The notes under the pieces are model-generated. The model worked only from the letters and a program-made list of their open reading frames with translations, was not told the origin of the DNA and made no database searches. Positions 24,679-32,195 of a DNA stretch of 64,000 nucleotides are shown here, in pieces. Each line of letters opens with the position of its first letter. Positions within the stretch are counted from its first letter, which is position 1. A program made the translations under genes and the position numbers. This DNA comes from Bradyrhizobium liaoningense (lineage in GTDB: Bacteria; Pseudomonadota; Alphaproteobacteria; Rhizobiales; Xanthobacteraceae). Location of the stretch: contig NZ_JAFCJM010000028.1 in assembly GCF_018130955.1 (NCBI RefSeq), positions 31,388-95,387 of the forward strand, in the 5' to 3' direction.

Positions 24679-25311
24679 TCAGTACACCAGCACCGTGCCG
24701 GTCGGCTTGTCGAGCGCGGCGGCCAGCGACTTGTACTCCTCGCAGCCGGTGCCGCAGATCGCGGCGATCCGGTCCAGATGATACATCGCCTGCTCGCGAT
24801 TGCCCTGCTCGAGCTGCCACAGGCCGTAATACTGCCAGGTCAGCACGTGGTTCGGATCGGCCTTCAAGGCACGCTCGTACCAGACCTGCGAGAGCTTGTA
24901 GTCGCCCAGCTTGCGGTAGGAATAGCCGATGAGATTGGCAACGTTCGGATTGTCGTCGCGGCCAAGCGCCTGCAACTGCACGATTGCGCCCGCATAATCG
25001 TTGCGGTCGTAGATGGTGTCATAGGCGGCACGGTAGGCCGCCGCAAAGGCGGGATCGGGATCGCCGATGCTGGACTGGTTGTTGGGCTTCTTGGTCTTCG
25101 TGGCCTTGGTCCCGGAGCGCTTCGGATAGGACGGCGTGCTCTGACCGTCATAGGGGCGGGCAAAGGGATCTGTGCCGGGTCCCCCACCACCACCGCCACC
25201 ACCACCTCCTCCTCCGCCACCGGCCGCCAGGACCGGCGCGATCGAGGGCGCGGCGACGAGAGCCAAGAGAAACATTCCAAGAACCACAAGCCTGATCGTG
25301 AGATTGAACAT
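24679..25311 (-). CDS. Secreted TPR protein with a 14-glycine tract
   Basis: A 210-residue exported protein. It has a signal peptide (MFNLTIRLVVLGMFLLALVAAPSIAPVLAA region, cleavage probably after AA), then 14 consecutive Gly residues, a short basic linker (KRSGTKATKTKKP), and about 120 residues of tetratricopeptide-like helices (NPNVANLIGYSYRKLGDYKLSQVWYERALKADPN). GGAGAGG precedes ATG 25311. It lies 163 bp downstream of the type I secretion adaptor gene on the same strand and could be co-transcribed, perhaps as an assembly or scaffold protein in the periplasm. Function unknown. Confidence 0.8.
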   Translation of the reverse strand: MFNLTIRLVVLGMFLLALVAAPSIAPVLAAGGGGGGGGGGGGGGPGTDPFARPYDGQSTPSYPKRSGTKATKTKKPNNQSSIGDPDPAFAAAYRAAYDTIYDRNDYAGAIVQLQALGRDDNPNVANLIGYSYRKLGDYKLSQVWYERALKADPNHVLTWQYYGLWQLEQGNREQAMYHLDRIAAICGTGCEEYKSLAAALDKPTGTVLVY

Positions 25312-25474
25312 TTGCCTCTCCGGATTCCTGACATGTCCGCCCCGGACGAGGTGATAACCCGGCATCAGCGGGGATATTCCAGGGGGACCTGTGCGCTCAC
25401 GGAGACGTCAGAAATGGCACGGCAGAGGTGCTGTCGCATCACAGGCGCGAGGCGCCCCGGGATGACGCTTCGGG

Positions 25475-26809
25475 TCACTTCTCGCGGAATGCCCGCATCA
25501 GCTGGTCGTGGAACGGCTTCATCAGGTAGGACAGCATGGTGCGGTCGCCGGTCTGCACGAAGGCTTCCACCGGCATGCCCGGGATCAGCTTGACGTCGCC
25601 TAGGCGGGCGACCTCTTCCGCCGGCATCGAGACGCGGATGGTGTAGTAGCTCTGCCCCGTACGCTGTTCGGTGGTGACGTCGGGCGAGACGCGGGTGACG
25701 ATTCCGTTGAGCTCCGGCGTGGTGCGCTGGTTGAAGGCGGAAAGACGCAACAGCGTCTTCTGTCCGATCTGAAGCTTGTCGATGTCGACCGGGTTGACCT
25801 TGGCCTCGACCTGGAGGTCGTCGGCCTGCGGCACGATCAGCATGATGGCATCGCCTGCGGTGACGACGCCGCCGACCGTGTGCACGGTCGATTGCAGCAC
25901 CATGCCGTCCTGCGGCGCGCGGATGTCGACGCGGCGAAGCTGGTCCTCGGCGGTGACCTTGCGCTCGATCAGTTCGCCGATCTTGTCGTTGGTCTCGCGC
26001 AGGTCCTTGGAGACCTCACTGACCACGTCCTTGTCGACCTGGATGATCTGCAGCTCGGTCTCGGTGATCTTGCCCTTCGCCTGGGCGCGCGCGGCGATGT
26101 ACTGCGCGCGCTCGCCGTTGAGGCGGGCCGAGTCGCGCTCGAGCTGGGTCAGGCGCGAGAGCTGCACCAGGCGCTTGTCGTAGAGCTCACGCACGCCGGT
26201 CAGCTCGTTCTGGACCAGCGCGATCTCCTGGTCCTTGGCCTTTTCCTGGGCGCTGAGGCCCGAGATCTCTTCCTTCAACTGCGTGATGCGCTCGTTGAGC
26301 TGGGCCTTCTGGCCGGCGCGGCCGTTGACGCGGACGTCGAACAGCTTGCTTTCGCTGTCGAGCAGGATCATCACGTCGGGATCGCTGGCGCGGTCGAGCA
26401 GCGCCTGCGGAAATTCGATCCTGGCGACCCCGCGCTGCTCGGCCTGGAGGCGCGCCGCACGCGCCATCGCCGCATCGAGATTCTTGGTGACGATGGCAAG
26501 GTTCGCCTTGGTGACGGTGTCGTCGAGCCGCACCACGACGTCACCGGCCTTGACCACGTCGCCGTCGCGGGCGCGCAACTCGCCGACGACGCCGCCGGTC
26601 GGGTGCTGCACTTTCTTGACGTTGGATTCGACCACGACCTGGCCGGGCGCGATCAGCGCGCCCGAGATCAGCACGGTCGAGGCCCAGCCGCCGAGCCCGC
26701 CGGCCAGCAGGACCACGATCGCAAGGCCGATCATGAGGTGGGATTTGATCGACTGCCGGGCAGTCTTCTTTGCCGCGGGTTTTGCAGCCGGAAGCGCCAT
26801 CGTGCTCAT
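25475..26809 (-). CDS. HlyD family type I secretion membrane fusion protein
   Basis: A 444-residue adaptor of a type I secretion system. One N-terminal membrane segment (HLMIGLAIVVLLAGGLGGWAS, about 25-45) is followed by a biotinyl-lipoyl-like half-motif (VQHPTGGVVGELRARDGDVVKAGDVVVRLDD), a long coiled coil (about 165-290) and the second half-motif (VDIRAPQDGMVLQSTVHTVGGVV). The C-terminal PGMPVEAFVQTGDRTMLSYLMKP is typical of PrtE/HlyD. It connects the inner-membrane ATPase to an outer-membrane TolC-type channel, which is not in the window. Its start overlaps the stop of the ATPase gene by 4 bases. Confidence 0.94.
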   Translation of the reverse strand: MSTMALPAAKPAAKKTARQSIKSHLMIGLAIVVLLAGGLGGWASTVLISGALIAPGQVVVESNVKKVQHPTGGVVGELRARDGDVVKAGDVVVRLDDTVTKANLAIVTKNLDAAMARAARLQAEQRGVARIEFPQALLDRASDPDVMILLDSESKLFDVRVNGRAGQKAQLNERITQLKEEISGLSAQEKAKDQEIALVQNELTGVRELYDKRLVQLSRLTQLERDSARLNGERAQYIAARAQAKGKITETELQIIQVDKDVVSEVSKDLRETNDKIGELIERKVTAEDQLRRVDIRAPQDGMVLQSTVHTVGGVVTAGDAIMLIVPQADDLQVEAKVNPVDIDKLQIGQKTLLRLSAFNQRTTPELNGIVTRVSPDVTTEQRTGQSYYTIRVSMPAEEVARLGDVKLIPGMPVEAFVQTGDRTMLSYLMKPFHDQLMRAFREK

Positions 26810-28554
26810 GGTTTGGCTACTCCGCCTTCGCTGACGATCTTGATCGGTGCGGGGGGCGCGACGCGCGGCTGGAGCACCTGCGACAGCACCTGCTCCTTCG
26901 GGCCAAAAGCCTGCATGCGGCCGTCACGCAGCACCAAGATCTGGTCGACGGCCTCGACGCCGATCGGCCGGTGCGCGACGACGACGACGATCGCCCCGCG
27001 CTCGCGGGCGGCGCGGATGGCGCGCGTCAGCGCCTCGTCGCCTTCGGTGTCGAGATTGGAGTTGGGCTCGTCGAGCACGATCAGGAACGGATTGCCGTAG
27101 AGCGCGCGCGCCAGCGCCACGCGCTGGGCCTGGCCTGCTGACAGCGAGGTGCCCTGCTCGCCGACCTGGGTGTTGTAGCCCTCGCGCATCTTGATGATCA
27201 TCTCGTGCACGCCGGCTTCTTTCGCGGCGGCGATGATGCCTTCGGAGGTGGCCTCGGGATCAAAACGGCTGATGTTCTGGGCGATGGTGCCGGCGAACAG
27301 CTCGACGTCCTGCGGCAGGTAACCGACGTAGCGGCCGAGCACATCGGAGGTCCACTGGTCGAGCGCGGCACCGTCGAGCCGCACCTTGCCGCGCACCGGT
27401 TGCCAGACGCCGACGAGTGCGCGGATCAACGACGATTTCCCGGACCCGCTCGGTCCGATGACTCCGAGCGCGCTGCCGGCGTTGAGGGCAAACGTCACCT
27501 CCTGCACGATCACGCGCTGATCGCCGGGCGGCACGATGCTGACGGCTTCGACCGACAGCTTGCCGGAGGGAACCTGCAGCTGGGTCTGCATCGCCTGCGG
27601 CGGCATCTGATCCAGCAGGCGATTGAGGCGCTGCCAGCTCTGCCGTGCGGCGACGAAGGATTTCCAATGGGCAATCGCCAGATCGACCGGGGCGAGCGCG
27701 CGGGCCGAGAGGATCGAGCCCGCGATGATGATGCCGGCGGTCGCCTCCTGGTGGATGACGAGATAGGCGCCGACCGCCAGCACCGCCGATTGCAGCATCA
27801 TGCGCAGCACTTTTGCGACCGCGCCGAGGCCGCCGGCGACGTCGCTCGCGTGCTGATTGCCTTCGAGATATTTTTCGTTGGTCTCGCTCCAGCGCGCATT
27901 GAGTCGGCCGGCCATGCCCATGGCGACCAGCACTTCGGCGTTGCGGCGGCTGGACGCCGCGAGGTCGTTGCGGCGCGCGGCAAGCGTCATTGCCTCGCGC
28001 GCCGGCTGGCGCGACATGAATTCGGTGACGAGGGTGAGGCCGACCAGGATGATGGCGCCGACCAGCGCGGTGACGCCGATCAGCCAATGGAAGGCGAAGC
28101 AGATGGCGAGATAGAGCGGCAGCCAGGGCAGATCGAAGAACGCGCTCGGTCCCATGCCGCCGAGGAAGGAGCGGACATTGTCGAGGTCGCGCAACGGCTG
28201 GAGACCCTCGTTGCGGCCGCCGACCAGGAGCGGCAGGCGCACGACGGTGTCGAACACCCGCTTGTTGAGGGCCTCGTCGAGCGCGGTGCCGATGCGACCG
28301 AGGATACGGCCGCGGATCAGATCGAGCACGCCCTGCGCCATGTAGAGGCCGCCGGCGAGGATGATGAGGCCGACCAGCGTCGGGATGCTGCGGCTCGGCA
28401 GCACCCGGTCGTAGACCTCGAGCATGAAGATCGAGCCGGTCAGATAGAGCACGTTGATCATGCAGCTCATCAGCCCAACGCCGACGAACGCGCCGCGGCA
28501 GGCCCGCAAGGCGTCACCGAGTTCGGAACGGCGCACGCCGGGAACCGCTGCCAT
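26806..28554 (-). CDS. Type I secretion ABC transporter (PrtD-like permease/ATPase)
   Basis: A 582-residue fused permease/ATPase. The membrane half covers about 1-300. The ATPase half has Walker A GPSGSGKS (367-374), signature LSAGQAQR (471-478), Walker B LIVLDEPNSNLD and H-loop His528. There is no N-terminal C39-like domain, which places it with PrtD/AprD-type exporters of RTX and repeat proteins. First gene of a two-gene operon with the HlyD-type adaptor. The obvious substrate in the window is the 2388-residue adhesin encoded 6 kb away, which has a type I secretion C-terminus. Confidence 0.93.
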   Translation of the reverse strand: MAAVPGVRRSELGDALRACRGAFVGVGLMSCMINVLYLTGSIFMLEVYDRVLPSRSIPTLVGLIILAGGLYMAQGVLDLIRGRILGRIGTALDEALNKRVFDTVVRLPLLVGGRNEGLQPLRDLDNVRSFLGGMGPSAFFDLPWLPLYLAICFAFHWLIGVTALVGAIILVGLTLVTEFMSRQPAREAMTLAARRNDLAASSRRNAEVLVAMGMAGRLNARWSETNEKYLEGNQHASDVAGGLGAVAKVLRMMLQSAVLAVGAYLVIHQEATAGIIIAGSILSARALAPVDLAIAHWKSFVAARQSWQRLNRLLDQMPPQAMQTQLQVPSGKLSVEAVSIVPPGDQRVIVQEVTFALNAGSALGVIGPSGSGKSSLIRALVGVWQPVRGKVRLDGAALDQWTSDVLGRYVGYLPQDVELFAGTIAQNISRFDPEATSEGIIAAAKEAGVHEMIIKMREGYNTQVGEQGTSLSAGQAQRVALARALYGNPFLIVLDEPNSNLDTEGDEALTRAIRAARERGAIVVVVAHRPIGVEAVDQILVLRDGRMQAFGPKEQVLSQVLQPRVAPPAPIKIVSEGGVAKP

Positions 28555-28760
28555 CAGAATGATCTCTTTCCGATCTGATCGTCCGAAGGGGCCAGGGGAA
28601 CAAAAACCCCTGATTTCACAAGCAATTCTAGGGGTACTCGACCCAGATTAATACCGAGTTTTCGGTCTATCGTCCAACGCCGTGCAATTAACCTTGAGGC
28701 CTGTCGGCGAAGCTCTCGCGCAGTCGCAGCTGCGCGCAAGTGGCGAATTTCACAAGTCGT

Positions 28761-28801
28761 GGGCCTGCCGCAGTGAATTTCTCAAGCACTGCGGCGGGCC
28801 C
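28761..28801. terminator. Strong hairpin between the GlsB-like and type I secretion genes
   Basis: GGGCCTGCCGCAGTG and CACTGCGGCGGGCCC pair at 14 of 15 positions over an 11-base loop. It lies just past the stop of the GlsB-like gene. No U-run follows, so it may be a transcript-stabilising or factor-assisted end. The remaining gap, 28555-28760, is upstream of the type I ATPase gene; no clear promoter hexamers were picked out there. Confidence 0.6.
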
Positions 28802-28819
28802 ATCATCGATCGAGGCGCG

Positions 28820-29089
28820 CTAGAACCGTCCGCGGCCGCGTAACAGCCGCACCACCAGCAAGAGGATGATCGCACCGATCGCCGAATAGATGATCTCGGA
28901 CACGAGCCCGGTTCCGATCCGGATCCCGAGCTTCGGAAACAGAAAGCTCGCCACCAGCGCGCCGCCGATGCCGACCAGGATATCGCCGATGATGCCGAAG
29001 CCCGTCCCGCGCACGATCTTGCCCGCGAGCCAGCCGGCCACCAGGCCGACGAACAGGATGACGAGCAAGCCTTCGTTGGAAATGTACAT
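28820..29089 (-). CDS. GlsB/YeaQ/YmgE family membrane protein
   Basis: An 89-residue protein with three hydrophobic segments: LLVILFVGLVAGWLAGKIV, FGIIGDILVGIGGALVASFLF and EIIYSAIGAIILLLVVRLL. The GWLAGKI and GxIGDIxVGIxGAxxGxxLF patterns define the transglycosylase-associated / YeaQ family of small stress-responsive inner-membrane proteins. Function is poorly known. It is a single gene between the type I secretion operon and the amidase, with a hairpin after its stop. Confidence 0.9.
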   Translation of the reverse strand: MYISNEGLLVILFVGLVAGWLAGKIVRGTGFGIIGDILVGIGGALVASFLFPKLGIRIGTGLVSEIIYSAIGAIILLLVVRLLRGRGRF

Positions 29090-29300
29090 AAGTTAGGTCC
29101 CTCTCCATGAACGGCCGCATGGAACGGGAACTGGGATGAACGGGGTGTGAATACCGTTCAACTCTCCCTGCTTGCCTCGCTCGGGGCAAAAAACCTCGAA
29201 AACAACCCCATGCAAAGTAGAACTGGTTGGACCCCGGATGCACGCGGTGGAGCGCGAGAGGGAGGGGGGTGCCACGAACTCAGACCTCGCCCGGGGCTAC

Positions 29301-29343
29301 CCCCTCCCCGACCCTGCCCGCAAGGGACCCACAACGGGGAGGG
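29301..29343. repeat. Short inverted repeat (CCCTCCCC ... GGGGAGGG)
   Basis: Arms CCCTCCCC (29302-29309) and GGGGAGGG (29336-29343) pair. It resembles the outer arms of the element at 3840-3978. It lies in the 294-bp non-coding gap 29090-29383 between the amidase stop and the GlsB-like start; otherwise that gap shows only the GlsB leader and low-complexity sequence. Confidence 0.5.
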
Positions 29344-29383
29344 AGCGCGGCCTGTGCGTGGCCTGAAGTCTCGACGAGCTTTG

Positions 29384-30799
29384 TCATGACGGCAGCTTCG
29401 GCACCTTTTCGTGATAATCGGTCGTGCGCTGGAACGCGGCGCCGATGGTGAGCAGCGTCGCTTCATCAAAGGAGCGGCCGATGAGCTGCATGCCGATCGG
29501 CAGGCCGGCGCTGCTGAAGCCGGACGGCACGGTAAGCGACGGCAGGCCGAGATAGTTGATGGGACGCGTGAACAGCGTCAGCCGCTGCAACATTGCGCCG
29601 GCGTTCGGGCCGGCGCCGACGTCACTTTCCACAATGGTCGGCGCCGGCAAAGGAGAGGCCGGCGCGAGCACCGCATCGACGCCAGACGTTGCCGCATTGT
29701 GCGCGGCAAGCGCGGGCCCGCGCCAGCGCATCGCTTCGAGATAGGTGACGGCGGGGACGGCGAGCCCATTCTGCAGCCGCATCAAGACCTGGTCGCCATA
29801 ATCCTGCGGGCGCTCGATCAGCCAGCGCTTGTGGAAGGCGGCCGCCTCGACCGCCAGCACGAGTTGGCAAGCGGCCGACAATTGCCGCTGATCGGGCAGC
29901 TCGACCTTGACGATGTCGGCGCCCTCGCGCTTGAGCACCGCGATGGTCTCGTCGAGCACGCGCGCGACCTCCGTATCGAGATCGTCGACGTAATAGGACG
30001 CAGGCACGCCGATCTTCAGGCCCTTTAGCGAGCCCTTGGTCGCTGCAACGTAATCGGCGACCGGCTCATGGCTCGCGGTGGCGTCTTCCGGATCGGGACC
30101 GGCCATCAGCGCCAGCAGCAGCGCGCAATCTTCCGCCGTGCGCGCCAGCGGACCGACGGTGTCGAGCGATTGCGACAGCGGCATCGCGCCGGCACGGCTG
30201 ACGCGGCCGACGGTGGTCTTCAGGCCTGTGACGCCGCAGAAATGCGCGGGCATGCGGATCGAGCCGCCGGTGTCGGAGCCGAGCGCAGCATAGGTTAACC
30301 GCGCCGCGACCGCGGAGCCCGAGCCCGACGACGAGCCGCCGGTGATGTGTGCGACGTTCCAGGGATTGCGCACGGGGCCGTAATGGCTGTTGTGGCCGGT
30401 CGGGCCATAGGCGAACTCGGCGAGATGCAGCGTGCCGAGGCGGATTTGGCCGGCATCCTTTAGCCGCTGCAAGGCGGTGGACGTCGTCGTCGCAACGAAA
30501 TCACGGCGGATCAGCGAGCCGCAGGTCGTGACGTGGCCGGCGTCGTAATACATGTCCTTGTGGGCGAGCGGCACGCCATGCAGGGGCCCGAGGACCTCGC
30601 CCCTGGCGAGCGCGGCGTCGGCGCTATCTGCCGCCTTCAGCGCGGCCTCTGATTCGATCGACATGAAGGCGTTGAGATGCGGCTGCCATTGCGCGATGCG
30701 CTGCAGCAGCGCGTGCGTCACCTCATGGGAAGAGACCTGCTTCATCGCGATCGCACGCGCGACCTCGGTGAGCGTCATCAAGGCCGGTTCGCCACTCAT
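29384..30799 (-). CDS. Amidase (AtzE/GatA-like)
   Basis: A 471-residue amidase-signature enzyme. Lys81 (LAHKDMYYD), the cis-Ser in GGSSSGSGSAVA (about 155-164) and the nucleophile Ser180 in GSDTGGSIRMPAHFCG make the full triad. The YGPTGHNSHYGPVRNPW segment before the Ser motif is typical of GatA-like amidases. Its start overlaps by 4 bases the stop of a 65-residue AtzG-like protein, the same arrangement as atzG-atzE, where the small partner is needed for a stable, active amidase. The substrate is unknown; ring-opening nitrogen compounds or other small amides are possible. Confidence 0.88.
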   Translation of the reverse strand: MSGEPALMTLTEVARAIAMKQVSSHEVTHALLQRIAQWQPHLNAFMSIESEAALKAADSADAALARGEVLGPLHGVPLAHKDMYYDAGHVTTCGSLIRRDFVATTTSTALQRLKDAGQIRLGTLHLAEFAYGPTGHNSHYGPVRNPWNVAHITGGSSSGSGSAVAARLTYAALGSDTGGSIRMPAHFCGVTGLKTTVGRVSRAGAMPLSQSLDTVGPLARTAEDCALLLALMAGPDPEDATASHEPVADYVAATKGSLKGLKIGVPASYYVDDLDTEVARVLDETIAVLKREGADIVKVELPDQRQLSAACQLVLAVEAAAFHKRWLIERPQDYGDQVLMRLQNGLAVPAVTYLEAMRWRGPALAAHNAATSGVDAVLAPASPLPAPTIVESDVGAGPNAGAMLQRLTLFTRPINYLGLPSLTVPSGFSSAGLPIGMQLIGRSFDEATLLTIGAAFQRTTDYHEKVPKLPS

Positions 30800-30993
30800 T
30801 TCGCCACCTTCGCGGTCTGCGCGAGCACGAACAGCGACGGCTCGAGATCGAACGGCAGCGTGCCGGCGATTGCCGCAAAGCCCTCGAAAGCCGGCCCGAT
30901 GGAATTGGAGATGCGAGTCGCGGTCTCCTCGTCCACGGAAATGCCGGCGATCTCGGCGGTTGCCTTGATCGCTTTGGGCGTCGGTCGTGTCAT
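30796..30993 (-). CDS. AtzG-like (DUF4089-type) amidase partner
   Basis: A 65-residue protein starting MTRPTPKAIKATAEIAGISV and ending PSLFVLAQTAKVAK. Length, helical character and a position directly before and overlapping an amidase gene match the DUF4089/AtzG-like family, structurally similar to the GatC subunit of the tRNA-dependent amidotransferase. In the known AtzE system it wraps around and stabilises the amidase. I chose ATG 30993; the frame is open for 16 more codons upstream. Confidence rests on length, context and composition rather than on catalytic residues. Confidence 0.75.
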   Translation of the reverse strand: MTRPTPKAIKATAEIAGISVDEETATRISNSIGPAFEGFAAIAGTLPFDLEPSLFVLAQTAKVAK

Positions 30994-31208
30994 GCTGCTC
31001 CCTCCTGCGGCGCGGCTATGGCCTGATCCCGGGATTGCCATGTAGCACGCAGCGCCGTCCCGAGTCTCACAACCGCCCCATCTCAGACATATTCGGCAAG
31101 CCTAGCGCCGCACTGTCGTCGCATTCCATCGATCATGTGCACTGCATGCCTGCAGGCTTACGCCCGGCAGGCATTGTTATGTGTCGTCCAACTTCATGGG
31201 GAACTGCC

Positions 31209-31403
31209 GTGATCAAGTTCGTTATTGCCGCCGGTGCTACGCTTGCCGTGGTGACTGCCGCCAGCGCCGCCGACCTGCCGCGCCGCCAGCCTGCACCTGT
31301 CTATTCGGAAGCGCCCGTCGTCGGCAAGATGCCGATCGGCAAGTCCCCGGTCGGAAAAGCCCCCATCGGCAAGGCGCCCGGCCCGGTCGTCTCGCGCTAC
31401 TAA
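31209..31403 (+). CDS. Small exported protein with GK-P repeats
   Basis: A 64-residue product with a GTG start. Residues 1 to about 21 are a signal peptide (IKFVIAAGATLAVVTAASAA) followed by ADLPRRQPAPVYSEAPVVGK. That junction resembles the start of rhizobial Omp25/Omp31-type porins (AADLPxRxPxPVY), but no barrel follows. Instead there are short units KMPIGKSPVGKAPIGKAPG and a terminal VVSRY. GGGGAA precedes the start. Either a free-standing small periplasmic or surface protein, or the remnant of an Omp gene. The next gene, also secreted, starts 32 bp after its stop. Confidence 0.65.
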   Translation: MIKFVIAAGATLAVVTAASAADLPRRQPAPVYSEAPVVGKMPIGKSPVGKAPIGKAPGPVVSRY

Positions 31404-31435
31404 GCGCACGCGCGCGTCGTTGAACTTGGTGGGGG

Positions 31436-32074
31436 GTGAGCGTGGCGCGTTCTCTTCAGAGATTGGGATTGTCGCTGCTTGCGGGCGTCACGCTCGCGGC
31501 CTCGCTTCCAGGCGTGAGTTCATCGGCGTCCGCACACGAACGGCACAAGCGCATCGCTGACGCGAATGCGCTTGTGTCCAGTGAGGCGCCATCGTCGTCC
31601 GCGCGGCGGCAGGTGTCCACCAAGGGGCCCTACTACGTCGATTTCCGGGCCAGGACCGCGGCGAGCTGGGGCCATGCCTTCGTCTGGTACGGCAAGACCA
31701 GCGAACGCGCTGTCGAGGTCGCGGGTCTCACGCCGGTCGGAGATACCTTTACCTATGTGCTCGGGCACCTGACATTTGTGCCGTCCGAGACCGGCGCGAG
31801 TTATGGCGATCTCGATCCGGAATATCTGACCGCGAGCTACCGCGTATACCTCACCGAGGCGGACGCAAAACGGGTGTTCGCCTATATCAAGGAGTTGCAG
31901 GCCAATTCGCCGGTGTGGAATGCCGAAACGGCCAACTGCACGTCGTTCATCGGCAGCATCGCGAGCTTCATGGGATTGAAGACGCCGGTCCGCTGGCTGA
32001 GGCCTGAGAACTACGTCAACAGCCTCAAGGAAATGAACGGCGGCCGCCAGATGGTGCGGCTGTCGGCGGAGTAG
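31436..32074 (+). CDS. Hypothetical exported protein with His...Asn-Cys motif
   Basis: A 212-residue protein with a signal peptide (LQRLGLSLLAGVTLAASLPGVSSSASA region). The mature part has two conspicuous segments: AASWGHAFVWYGKT and, about 90 residues later, ETANCTSFIGSIASFMG. A His in a WGHAF strand followed by a Cys at the start of a helix is the order seen in circularly permuted papain-like hydrolases, so an enzyme of that type is possible. I cannot assign a family. GTG start at 31436 after GGTGGGGGG. Likely co-transcribed with the small exported protein upstream. Confidence 0.7.
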   Translation: MSVARSLQRLGLSLLAGVTLAASLPGVSSSASAHERHKRIADANALVSSEAPSSSARRQVSTKGPYYVDFRARTAASWGHAFVWYGKTSERAVEVAGLTPVGDTFTYVLGHLTFVPSETGASYGDLDPEYLTASYRVYLTEADAKRVFAYIKELQANSPVWNAETANCTSFIGSIASFMGLKTPVRWLRPENYVNSLKEMNGGRQMVRLSAE

Positions 32075-32099
32075 CGGCGCGCCGTAGTCCCGCAAAATT

Positions 32100-32190
32100 G
32101 TAGGGTGGGCAAAGGCGCGCAGCGCCGTGCCCACCATGCATCCTCGTCCTCGGCTGAAATGGTGGGCACGCTACGCTTTGCCCACCCTAG
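32100..32190. repeat. Palindromic repeat (GTAGGGTGGGCAAAGGCGC type), copy 2
   Basis: Begins GTAGGGTGGGCAAAGGCGC, contains GCGCGCAGCGCC, and ends GTAGCGTGCCCACC-type sequence inverted, finishing CCCACCCTA. Nearly the same as 8428-8516. It sits between the convergent exported-protein gene and the adenylate cyclase gene. Confidence 0.85.
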
Positions 32191-32195
32191 GGTCG

